A stretch of 64,000 nucleotides of DNA from Sphaerisporangium sp040649355 (GTDB lineage Bacteria > Actinomycetota > Actinomycetes > Streptosporangiales > Streptosporangiaceae), in assembly GCF_043197795.1 (NCBI RefSeq), contig NZ_JBICTU010000031.1:25315-89314 (forward strand), read 5' to 3'. Each line of letters begins with the position of its first letter. The stretch's first letter is position 1. A program made the position numbers and the translations under genes. Of the stretch, positions 42,188-49,803 are shown in pieces. The notes under the pieces are model-generated. The model was not told the origin of the DNA. It ran no database searches and worked only from the letters and a program-made list of their open reading frames with translations.

Positions 42188-44779
42188 ATGAGCGGGGCGC
42201 GCGGCCGGCTGAGGATCTATCTGGGGGCGGCTCCCGGGGTCGGCAAGACCTTCGCGATGCTCTGCGAGGGGCACCGGCGCGTGGCCCGCGGGACCGACGT
42301 CGTGGTCGGGTTCGTCGAGACCCACGGCAGGCCCCGTACGGCCGCGCAGGTGGACGACCTGGAACTCGTCCCCCGCAAGACCATGGTCTACCGGGGGACG
42401 AGCTTCACCGAGCTCGACACCGACGCCGTCATCGCGCGACGGCCGAGGCTGGCGCTGATCGACGAGCTCGCGCACACCAACGTGCCGGGCTCGAAGAACA
42501 CCAAGCGCTGGCAGGACATCGAGGAGATCCTCGACGCCGGGATCGACGTCGTCTCCACCGTCAACATCCAGCACCTGGAGTCGCTCAACGACGTCGTCCA
42601 CCAGATCACCGGGGTCCCGCAGCGGGAGACCGTCCCCGACGAGGTCGTACGCCGGGCCGACCAGGTGGAGGTCGTCGACATGGCCCCGGAGGCGCTGCGC
42701 CGCCGGATGGCCCACGGGAACATCTACCCGCCTGAGAAGGTCGACGCCGCCCTCTCGAACTACTTCCGGGTCGGCAACCTGACCGCGCTGCGCGAGCTGG
42801 CCCTGCTCTGGGTGGCGGGCAAGGTCGACGAGCAGCTCGACCGCTACCGCGCCGACCACGGCATCGCGGGCACGTGGGAGGCCCGCGAGCGCGTGGTGGT
42901 GGCGCTGACCGGCGGCGCGGAGGGCGGCACGCTGGTGCGGCGCGCCGCCAGGATCGCGGCCAGGACCAAGGGCGCCGACCTGCTCGCCGTCCACGTGACC
43001 CGCTCGGACGGCCTGAGCGGGACCGACCCCGCGAACCTGACGCGCCAGCGCACGCTGGTCGAGAGCCTCGGCGGCACGTACCACCAGGTCGTCGGGGACG
43101 ACGTGCCGCACGCCCTGCTCGACTTCGCGCGGGGGGTGAACGCCACCCAGCTCGTGCTCGGCGCCTCGCGTCGCGGCAGGGTCGCCCAGCTGTTCTCCCG
43201 GGGCGTGGGCGTCACGACCACGATGCTCTCCGGGTCCATCGACGTTCACATGATCACCCATGCCGAGGTGAGCGGGCGCGCCCGGCGGGTCAGGTCGCGC
43301 GCCGCGCTCACGCGCAGGCGCCGGTTCGCGGGCTGGGCGATGGCCCTGCTGCTGCTTCCCGTCCTCACCGCCGCGCTGTTCCCCTTCAGGGACGCGCTGT
43401 CGTTGCCCAGCGAGATCCTGATCTTCCTGCTGATGGTGGTGGGCGTCGCCCTGGCCGGGGGGATGTGGCCCGCCGTCACCGCCGCGGTCGCCGGCTCGCT
43501 GCTGCTCAACTACTTCTTCACCCCGCCCGTCGGCCGGTTCACCATCGCCGACCCCGAGAACCTGCTCGCCCTCGGCGTCTACGTGCTGGTGGCCATCATG
43601 GTGAGCGCCGTGGTGGACCTCGCCGCCCGCAGGACCCGCGAAGCGGCCCGCGCCGGCGCGGACGCGGAGGTGCTGTCCACCCTGGCGGGGCACGTGCTGC
43701 GCGGGGACGCGGCGCTGCCCTCGCTGCTCGCGCGCCTGCGGGAGATCTTCGGCCTGTCCTCGGTGACGCTGCTGGAACGGGCGGCGGAGCCGAGCCCGGA
43801 CGACCACTCCGAGCCCGAGGCCTGGCGCATCGTGGCCACCTCAGGCGGCGAGCCCTGTACGGCCCCGGGCGCCGCCGACTCCGACGTGTCCATCGACGAC
43901 GAACTGGTGCTGGCGGTGCGGGGACGGCTGCTGGACGCCTCCGACCGACGGGTCTTCGAGGCATTCGCCGCCGAGGCCGCCATCGCGCTGCGCCAGCAGC
44001 GGTTGCGAGAGGAGGCCGAGCAGGCCAGGCCGCTCGCCGAGGCCGACAAGATGCGCACGGCCCTGCTCGCCGCGGTCAGCCACGACCTGCGGACGCCGCT
44101 GGCCTCGGCCAAGGCCGCCGTGGAGAGCCTGCGGAGCACCGAGGTGCGGTGGAGCGAGGAGGACCGGCACGAGCTGCTGGCCACCGCTGATGAGTCGCTG
44201 GTCAAGCTGGACCGGCTGGTGGCCAACCTCCTCGACATGAGCCGTCTCCAGGCGGGGGTGCTGGGGCTCACTCCGCGGCCGGTCGCGGTCGAGGAGGTCG
44301 TCCCCCGCTCCATCGACGACCTGGGGCCGCTCGCGGACCGGGTGGAGGGCGACATCTCCGCCGACCTCCCGGAGGTCGTCGCGGACCCGGCGCTGCTGGA
44401 GCGGATCCTGGTCAACGTGATGACGAACGCCGTCCGCTACAGCCCGGCCGAGGCGAAGGTCCTCGTCACCGCCAGCTCGCACGGAGGCCAGGTCGAGATC
44501 CGCGTCATCGACCGTGGTCCCGGCATACCTCCCGAGGCGCACGACCGCGTCTTCATGCCCTTCCAGCGCCTGGGCGACCGTGACAACCACACCGGCGTCG
44601 GCCTCGGCCTCGCGCTCTCCCGGGGTCTGGCCGAGGCGATGGGCGGCGCCCTCGTCCCCGAGGAGACCCCCGGCGGAGGCCTCACGATGATCATCACCCT
44701 GCCGGTCGCGTCGCACGCACCCGCCGCGGCCGCCGGGCAGGGCCCCACCGCTGACGAGCCCGCCGTCGCCCTGCCGTGA
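42188..44779 (+). CDS. kdpD: KdpD, K+/turgor sensor histidine kinase
   Basis: 863 aa. The KdpD N-terminal domain has Walker A G-A-A-P-G-V-G-K-T (K20) and Walker B-like L-I-D-E-L-A-H-T-N. A USP-like domain (about 235-350) follows, then the four DUF4118 helices (about 385-485), a GAF-like region, HisKA with His632 in S-H-D-L-R-T-P-L, and HATPase with N-A-V-R-Y and G-L-G-L-A-L-S-R. It senses low K+ or ionic strength and phosphorylates KdpE. No kdpE follows; the next gene is a truncated ycnI. Confidence 0.95.
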   Translation: MSGARGRLRIYLGAAPGVGKTFAMLCEGHRRVARGTDVVVGFVETHGRPRTAAQVDDLELVPRKTMVYRGTSFTELDTDAVIARRPRLALIDELAHTNVPGSKNTKRWQDIEEILDAGIDVVSTVNIQHLESLNDVVHQITGVPQRETVPDEVVRRADQVEVVDMAPEALRRRMAHGNIYPPEKVDAALSNYFRVGNLTALRELALLWVAGKVDEQLDRYRADHGIAGTWEARERVVVALTGGAEGGTLVRRAARIAARTKGADLLAVHVTRSDGLSGTDPANLTRQRTLVESLGGTYHQVVGDDVPHALLDFARGVNATQLVLGASRRGRVAQLFSRGVGVTTTMLSGSIDVHMITHAEVSGRARRVRSRAALTRRRRFAGWAMALLLLPVLTAALFPFRDALSLPSEILIFLLMVVGVALAGGMWPAVTAAVAGSLLLNYFFTPPVGRFTIADPENLLALGVYVLVAIMVSAVVDLAARRTREAARAGADAEVLSTLAGHVLRGDAALPSLLARLREIFGLSSVTLLERAAEPSPDDHSEPEAWRIVATSGGEPCTAPGAADSDVSIDDELVLAVRGRLLDASDRRVFEAFAAEAAIALRQQRLREEAEQARPLAEADKMRTALLAAVSHDLRTPLASAKAAVESLRSTEVRWSEEDRHELLATADESLVKLDRLVANLLDMSRLQAGVLGLTPRPVAVEEVVPRSIDDLGPLADRVEGDISADLPEVVADPALLERILVNVMTNAVRYSPAEAKVLVTASSHGGQVEIRVIDRGPGIPPEAHDRVFMPFQRLGDRDNHTGVGLGLALSRGLAEAMGGALVPEETPGGGLTMIITLPVASHAPAAAAGQGPTADEPAVALP

Positions 44780-44884
44780 CCGGGTCCTGGGAGAGGAGCG
44801 ACCAGGTCAGGTCCGACGTGACGTCGGGCGCCTCCTCCGGGCTCCCAGAAACGATCGCAGCCGGTTCCCACTGACCGAATTTCG

Positions 44885-45517
44885 GTGGACTATGAGACGA
44901 TGCGAGGGACCAAGATCGGCTTCCGCGTTCCCAACGAGCGGGACAAGGCCAGGACGACCAGGCTCGAAGTCCAGTTCCCCACCGATCACCCGCTTCCCTT
45001 CGTCTCGGTCAGGCCGGTTCCCGGCTGGGACGTGAAGCTCACCAAGGGCAAGCTGCCCAAGCCCGTGGTCTCCGACGACGGGGACAAGGTCACCGAGTCC
45101 GTACTCAAGATCACCTGGACGGGCGGGAAGATCGAGCCGGGGCAGTTCCAGGAGTTCGAGGTCTCGGTCGGCCCGCTGCCCAAGGACGTGGACGAGCTGA
45201 CCTTCCCCACCATCCAGACCTACTCGGGCGGTGAGGTCGTCAAGTGGGCCGACGCGCCCAAGGCCGACGGGTCCGAGCCCGAACACCCGGCCCCAGTCCT
45301 CAAGCTGGTGGCCGCCACCGAGGATGACGGCCACTCGGACATGGCCTCCGCCACGCCGTCGGCCGCCGCTCCGTCGGTGACCCCGATCGCGGAGGCCTCA
45401 TCGGGCACGCCCGGCGACTCCGACGGTACGGCCAGGCTGCTGGGTGCCTTGGGCATCGTGATCGGCCTGCTCGGGGCCGTGATCGGCGTGGCCGGACTGC
45501 GGCGCTCGCGCGGCTAG
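44885..45517 (+). pseudogene. YcnI (DUF1775) copper-associated protein lacking its 5' end
   Basis: 210 aa from the GTG at 44885. The body is a typical YcnI domain: G-F-R-V-P-N-E-R-D then F-P-T-D-H-P, G-K-I-E-P-G-Q-F-Q-E-F, an acidic/Ala linker and a C-terminal helix near 180-203. Missing are the signal peptide and the first strand with the N-terminal His that YcnI uses for copper; the first in-frame stop upstream (44819-44821) leaves no room for them. It directly follows kdpD, where kdpE is expected, so a deletion join is likely. It could still be expressed but would not be exported. Confidence 0.75.
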
Positions 45518-45539
45518 AGGGCGCGGCGGGCGAGACGGG

Positions 45540-45899
45540 TCACGTGCTCGGGAGCTCGCGAGCACGCTGCAGCTCGGCGTTGATGCGCAGGGCCTCGGCG
45601 AGCTGGTCCTCCAGGATGATGATGCGGCAGGCGGAGTCCAGCGCCGTACCTTGGTCGATCAGTTCCCGGGCCCTCGCGGCAAGGCGCAGTTGGTAGCGGG
45701 AGTAGCGGCGGTGGCCGCCCTCGGAGCGCTGCGGTGTGATCAGCCTGGCGGTGTCCAGGCTGCGCAGGAACGCCGGCGTGACGCCGAGGATCTCCGCGGC
45801 GCGGCCCATGCTGTACGCCGGGTAGTCGTCATCGTCGAACTTGTCGTCGTGGCTGCTGTCGGATGTGTCGCCGGCCGAGGCCGGATGCGTTTGCTCCAC
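45540..45899 (-). CDS. MerR-family regulator
   Basis: 119 aa. After an acidic N-terminus (S-H-D-D-K-F-D-D-D-D) comes the MerR helix-turn-helix Y-S-M-G-R-A-A-E-I-L-G-V-T-P-A-F-L-R with wing G-G-H-R-R-Y-S-R-Y-Q-L, then a coiled dimerisation helix. No effector domain or metal-binding cysteines, so it resembles HspR/SoxR-lite regulators whose ligand is unknown. I chose GTG 45899 because GGAAGG lies five bases upstream. A strong hairpin (45923-45952) occupies its leader. Confidence 0.88.
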   Translation of the reverse strand: MEQTHPASAGDTSDSSHDDKFDDDDYPAYSMGRAAEILGVTPAFLRSLDTARLITPQRSEGGHRRYSRYQLRLAARARELIDQGTALDSACRIIILEDQLAEALRINAELQRARELPST

Positions 45900-45922
45900 T
45901 AAACCTTCCGGAACGCGAACAG

Positions 45923-45952
45923 GGGCCCCGGTGCCGAAGTGCACCGGGGCCC
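45923..45952. other. Perfect 12-bp hairpin in the merR-like leader
   Basis: GGGCCCCGGTGC (45923-45934) pairs with 45941-45952 across a six-base loop, 24 bases before the regulator's GTG. It could be a terminator of upstream transcription, an attenuator or an operator. The following stretch to 46412 (about 460 bases) is lower in G+C and contains no gene I can support. Confidence 0.5.
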
Positions 45953-46412
45953 AACGAGGTTCAACACCATCTACCGGCCATTCGGCCGGCTTGTCGTTTC
46001 CGCGTCAGCCGCCCTGTGGAGGCGGGGACGCGGGGATCGCTTGTACGTGACCGTAGACCACCTTCCCATCCGTGGAGCTGCGGCACCCGCGCGGCGGAAC
46101 TCAACCGGCGACGGGCGATCCTGATGGCGCCTAACACTCCCTTCTGCTTCTTGACGTCATTTCAAACGTCGGCGGCCCCTTTGGCTGCCCAGGCAGCGGA
46201 TCCACGGCCCGAGCCCTTCCACTGCACCGGCCCCGGCACGTCCGATCTGCGCCATTCCATTCATCCAGGCAGTTCGTCTCTGCCTTGGCTCGTGGACTTG
46301 TCCTTAGCGATGACAGGAACTCTATCGTCGATGCCGCTCAATGTCTACATCAAGCACTGCAGATTTTAGGAGCGCCCCACAGAAGGTTCATGGTCGGGGG
46401 ACCGGCCATGGC

Positions 46413-46667
46413 TCACCGGGCCGGATCGTCTCGGTCACGCCAGGGCCGGCTCGCGCGCGCGGCCACCTGGACCTGTCGCATATGCGCGTCGAAAGCCGCG
46501 AGGACGTCGTCGATGGTCATGTTGGGTGTGGTCCACTCGCCGCACGAGCACGCCCCGAACGAGAAGGGCGCCAGCCGCTCGATGGCGGTCAGGTCGTCGT
46601 ACTCCTGCAGCTGGTGGGCATCGCGGTCAACCAGCGGGTCGAGCCTCCAGTGCGGCATGCCGCTCAT
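46413..46667 (-). CDS. Small protein with C-x-C-G motif, unknown function
   Basis: 84 aa. The centre reads F-G-A-C-S-C-G-E-W-T-T-P-N-M-T-I-D-D-V-L-A-A-F-D-A-H-M, resembling short actinobacterial proteins with a partial zinc-ribbon (C-x-C-G-W) and a helix. Two cysteines and a histidine could bind metal. AGGAG lies seven bases before the ATG at 46667; GTG and TTG codons just before it are less well spaced. No close operon partner. Confidence 0.65.
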   Translation of the reverse strand: MSGMPHWRLDPLVDRDAHQLQEYDDLTAIERLAPFSFGACSCGEWTTPNMTIDDVLAAFDAHMRQVQVAARASRPWRDRDDPAR

Positions 46668-46797
46668 CACCAATCTCCTGTCCGGCCCGGCAGCGAGGCC
46701 GGCCAGGCGTCGGGTACGTCTGGCGCAGGCCCTTCCACCCTGATTTTGCAGCGTGTGGCTCCAGGTTGATACAAGCCGCTTGCGGGCGCCGCCGGTG

Positions 46798-46973
46798 TCA
46801 CCTCGCCGGTCGCGGCGAGTCGCGGAGCCCGGCCGCTGTCGCGTCCGTCAGGGCGTTCACCTCTTCGGACGTGAGCTCGCCGCCGCGTCCGTAGTCGGCG
46901 GCGAAGCGGTCCTCGCCCAGCGGGAGTGACTGACCAAGGTAAGACCGCCCCCGTCTCGACCTGAGCGGCCAAG
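46798..46973 (-). pseudogene. Possible gene remnant downstream of the APH gene
   Basis: In the 306-base gap 46668-46973, one minus frame ending at 46798 reads protein-like: L-P-L-G-E-D-R-F-A-A-D-Y-G-R-G-G-E-L then S-E-E-V-N-A-L-T-D-A-T-A-A-G-L. No start with a ribosome site precedes it. It may be the decayed C-terminus of a larger helical protein, or chance coding in high-GC DNA. Confidence 0.25.
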
Positions 46974-47963
46974 TCAGGATTTGCCGCCCGTCAGCCGTTC
47001 CATGGCGCCGGCGAGTCCCGTCCATGCCTGCTCGGTGTCGGACGTCAGGCCGTGAGGCGACCGGAAGTCGCCGATGTACACGGCGACTTCGTCGAGGTCC
47101 CAGCGGAGGCGGTATAGCGCCAGCGTGGACGGATCCGGCCGCCGGCCGCTCGCCTCCGCGTACCGCGCCAGATCGTCCGGGTCCTCGGCGACCGACCACA
47201 GATCTCGCTCCGGCATCGCCAGCCCGACCGTGTCCCAATCGACCAGCATGCGCCGCTCTCCCAGCCGCAGCACATTGCCGGGATGCGGCTCGCCGTGGGT
47301 GACGACGGGCTTCCGGCCCGCCCTGGTCACGTCCCCGGCTCGCCGATCGAACTCGTCCAGCCGCCGGCGGAGGGCGGAGGCGCCGTCCGACACCAGTGCC
47401 CTCGCGCGTTCGGCGAACGGACCCCCATGCCAGGGCCGCCCCAGCTCGTCCAGACCCGTCTCCAGTGTGGCGCGCGTCGAGAGGTCCGGGAGCAGAGCGG
47501 GGGCCGAGGCCGGAGGTGCCGCCCGATGCAGTGCGGCGAGCATGTCGAGCACCAGGCCGCGCTCGTCTGATGAGAGCGCCTGGCCGAAGTCGCCGGGTGC
47601 GCCGTCCACGAACGGGAAGACGCTGACGGCGTACCGCGACCCGAGCCGTCGCAGGGTCTCGCCGGCAGCGGTTCGCAGCGGTGCCACGACGAAGTCCAGT
47701 TTCCCGTGGTTCCGCAGGTCGAAGGCGGTGTCCATCGCGCGGCCCAGCCCATCCCAGGCGTCCGCCACCCCTGCCCCGTACTGGACCTTCCGCGTCAGGT
47801 CGGCCACGGTGACGAACCAGCGCCATCCCCGGGCGTCGAGCGCGGTCCAGTGATAGTCGCCGAACCCGACCGGCGCGTACGCCAGCGAGACGGCGTCGAC
47901 GTCCCACGCGCACAAGGCGCGCCGCAATTCAGGCTCCGCAACGCCGTCCAGTCGATCTCGCAC
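46974..47963 (-). CDS. Aminoglycoside phosphotransferase-fold kinase
   Basis: 329 aa. The catalytic loop V-V-T-H-G-E-P-H-P-G-N-V-L (residues about 220-232) and the metal loop L-V-D-W-D-T-V-G-L-A are intact, close to spectinomycin-type APH(9) and to choline-like kinases. The N-terminal lobe is short. It could phosphorylate an antibiotic, an amino sugar or another small hydroxyl compound; resistance cannot be claimed from sequence. The GTG at 47963 has only a weak ribosome site (GCGGG). Divergent from the nitroreductase gene. Confidence 0.85.
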   Translation of the reverse strand: MRDRLDGVAEPELRRALCAWDVDAVSLAYAPVGFGDYHWTALDARGWRWFVTVADLTRKVQYGAGVADAWDGLGRAMDTAFDLRNHGKLDFVVAPLRTAAGETLRRLGSRYAVSVFPFVDGAPGDFGQALSSDERGLVLDMLAALHRAAPPASAPALLPDLSTRATLETGLDELGRPWHGGPFAERARALVSDGASALRRRLDEFDRRAGDVTRAGRKPVVTHGEPHPGNVLRLGERRMLVDWDTVGLAMPERDLWSVAEDPDDLARYAEASGRRPDPSTLALYRLRWDLDEVAVYIGDFRSPHGLTSDTEQAWTGLAGAMERLTGGKS

Positions 47964-48030
47964 CCCGCGAGGCTAACCACCGAGAACGCCCCTCCGCATC
48001 TCGGTTCCGGCCGGCCGTACCGGCTCCCGG

Positions 48031-48071
48031 TGGGGCCCAAGGTCCCGCCGCCTCGGGACTTTCATCGCTGA
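48031..48071 (+). promoter_or_regulatory. Two DosR/DevR-like boxes upstream of the nitroreductase
   Basis: Box 1 (48031-48047) is TGGGGCCCAAGGTCCCG, a near-palindrome with GGGGCC and GGTCCC arms. Box 2 (48052-48071) begins CTCGGGACTTT, a perfect left half of the mycobacterial DosR site, with a degenerate right half. They lie about 70-110 bases before the start of an Acg-like gene, a classical DosR target. Confidence 0.5.
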
Positions 48072-48141
48072 CCACGCGCGACGCCGGCGGGCACACTTGC
48101 TGTGGAGGCAGTTCCGGACCGAAGCACGGAACGGGAAGGCA

Positions 48142-49137
48142 ATGAACGCTCACACAGCCGGCGAGATCTCCGACACGTTGCACACCGCCGTCGAGGCGGC
48201 CGTCTGGGCGCCTTCGACGCACAACACCCAGCCGTGGTCCTTCGCCGTCTCCGGGGACGAGATCAGCCTGCGCGCGGACCCGGACAGGAAGCTGCGCCTC
48301 GCCGACGCGACCGGCCGCCAGATGCTGATCAGCTGCGGCGCGGCGCTGTTCAACGTACGGATCGCCCTTCGTTCGCTCGGCTGCGAACCCGAGGTACGGC
48401 GGTTCCCGGATCCGGACCGCCCGCTCCTGCTGGCCACGATCCGGCCGCGGGAGGGCGTGGAGGCCGACGAGCAGACCCTGTCGCTGTACAGAGAGGTCGA
48501 GCGGCGCCGCACGCATCGCGCCGGGTTCACCACCGCGCGTGTCAGGGAGCAGGTGACAGAGACGCTGATGGCCCAGGCGAGCACCGAGGGGGCCCGCTTG
48601 ATGCCCATCCGGTCGGAGGTCGAGGCCCGCGTGCTGGCCGCGCTCACCAGCGCCGCGCAGGACGTCCAGTCCCAGGACCGCATGTTCGGCCTGGAGTTGA
48701 TCCGCTGGGCCCGGCCTCCCGGCAGCACCCGCAGGGACGGCGTGCCGGCCCACGGCTACCCGATCACCCGGAGGCGTACGTACCCGCAGCATTTCGCCCA
48801 GCGGGACTACGCCTGGGGGCACACCTGGGGCAGCGAGGGCGAACAGCGCAGGTCCACGGCGACCGGGCTCGTGGCCATGCTCACCACGCCGGGCGACTCC
48901 CGGCACGACTGGCTCGCCGCCGGCCAGGCGTTGCAGCGCACCCTGCTCCGCGCCTCCGCCTGCGGGCTCAGCGCGGCCTTCCACACTCAGGCGCTGGAGA
49001 TGCCCGAGTTGCGGGAGTTCATCCGCGACCATCTGTGCTCCGGCGCGTTCCCACAGATGATCATGAGGTTGGGCTTCGTGCGGGACGGGGCGGGAAGCGT
49101 CCGCCGGTCGTGCTCGGAGGTGCTGGAGGAGCGCTGA
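48142..49137 (+). CDS. Acg-type nitroreductase-like protein
   Basis: 331 aa. Tandem nitroreductase-fold FMN protein as in Rv2032 (Acg): A-A-V-W-A-P-S-T-H-N-T-Q-P-W near the N-terminus is the FMN-binding signature, followed by a degenerate second half. M. tuberculosis Acg is DosR-induced and thought to sequester flavin. GGGAAGG precedes the ATG at 48142. A CBS protein follows after 28 bases. DosR-like boxes lie upstream. Confidence 0.88.
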   Translation: MNAHTAGEISDTLHTAVEAAVWAPSTHNTQPWSFAVSGDEISLRADPDRKLRLADATGRQMLISCGAALFNVRIALRSLGCEPEVRRFPDPDRPLLLATIRPREGVEADEQTLSLYREVERRRTHRAGFTTARVREQVTETLMAQASTEGARLMPIRSEVEARVLAALTSAAQDVQSQDRMFGLELIRWARPPGSTRRDGVPAHGYPITRRRTYPQHFAQRDYAWGHTWGSEGEQRRSTATGLVAMLTTPGDSRHDWLAAGQALQRTLLRASACGLSAAFHTQALEMPELREFIRDHLCSGAFPQMIMRLGFVRDGAGSVRRSCSEVLEER

Positions 49138-49165
49138 TCGCACGCGCCGGCGGCTTGGAGGAGTC

Positions 49166-49660
49166 ATGAACGTTGACACGATGACGGCGGCCGATGTGAT
49201 GAGCCGGGTACTGGTCACGGTCAGGCCGGACGAGTCGCCCCTGATGGCCTGGGAGCTCATGCGCAGGGGAGGCGTCCACCACCTGCCCGTGGTCGACGCC
49301 CGGCTCCACGTGCTCGGCGTTCTGAGTCGGGAGGACATCGCCTCGCACTGGTCCGGAGGGCCGGCCGAGCAGTCGGACGAGCAGGTCCGGACGTTGCTGG
49401 GCGGGCGCAGGTGCCCGCATGTGGCACCGGACTCGCCGATGCCCTGCGTCGCCGCCGCGATGGTGGACTCCGGGGTCGACGTGGTGCCCGTGATCGGCCC
49501 ATCGGGGAACCTGGAAGGTCTCGTCACCTCCACCGATGTGCTCCGAGCCGTCGCCGGGCGCCGCACGCCACCGGGCGGAGCCACCGAGATGGCCGTAGGG
49601 CTGTTCCGCCTGGAGCCTGTGCTCCCACCGAAGCCATCGAGGGCGCCTGAGGACATCTGA
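49166..49660 (+). CDS. CBS-pair protein (Hrp1-like)
   Basis: 164 aa. Two CBS motifs: A-D-V-M-S-R-V-L-V-T-V-R-P then H-H-L-P-V-V-D, and V-P-V-I-G-P-S-G-N-L-E-G-L-V-T-S-T-D-V. The size and organisation fit Hrp1 (Rv2626c), the DosR-regulated CBS protein of mycobacteria, which binds AMP-like ligands. GGAGGAGTC precedes the ATG. Second gene of the nitroreductase operon. Confidence 0.9.
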   Translation: MNVDTMTAADVMSRVLVTVRPDESPLMAWELMRRGGVHHLPVVDARLHVLGVLSREDIASHWSGGPAEQSDEQVRTLLGGRRCPHVAPDSPMPCVAAAMVDSGVDVVPVIGPSGNLEGLVTSTDVLRAVAGRRTPPGGATEMAVGLFRLEPVLPPKPSRAPEDI

Positions 49661-49730
49661 GGACATCCGCCGGCGCGCGCGAGGGCCACGGCCGCCCGTA
49701 CTCGGAGCCCGGCGTGTGGAAGATCCATCC

Positions 49731-49746
49731 AGGGACGAGGGTCCCT
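49731..49746. promoter_or_regulatory. Perfect DosR/DevR-like box
   Basis: AGGGACGAGGGTCCCT: perfect GGGAC and GTCCC arms with a four-base spacer, exactly the DosR core geometry. It is 58 bases before the ATG of the GNAT-acyl-CoA synthetase gene. A weaker G/C-rich element TGGGCCCCTGGGGCA (49769-49783) follows. Confidence 0.55.
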
Positions 49747-49803
49747 CGCCGGAGGGCACTTCGACTCTGTGGGCCCCTGGGGCATCGGCGGAATCTTGGA
49801 GCC

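Noticed and set aside
45953..46412. Plus-strand open frames of 150-170 codons in the low-GC gap
   Set aside because: No ribosome sites, no recognisable domain, Pro/Ser/Arg-rich composition.
46974..47963. Claim that the APH-fold kinase is an antibiotic resistance gene
   Set aside because: The fold is shared by many metabolic kinases; sequence alone does not define the substrate.
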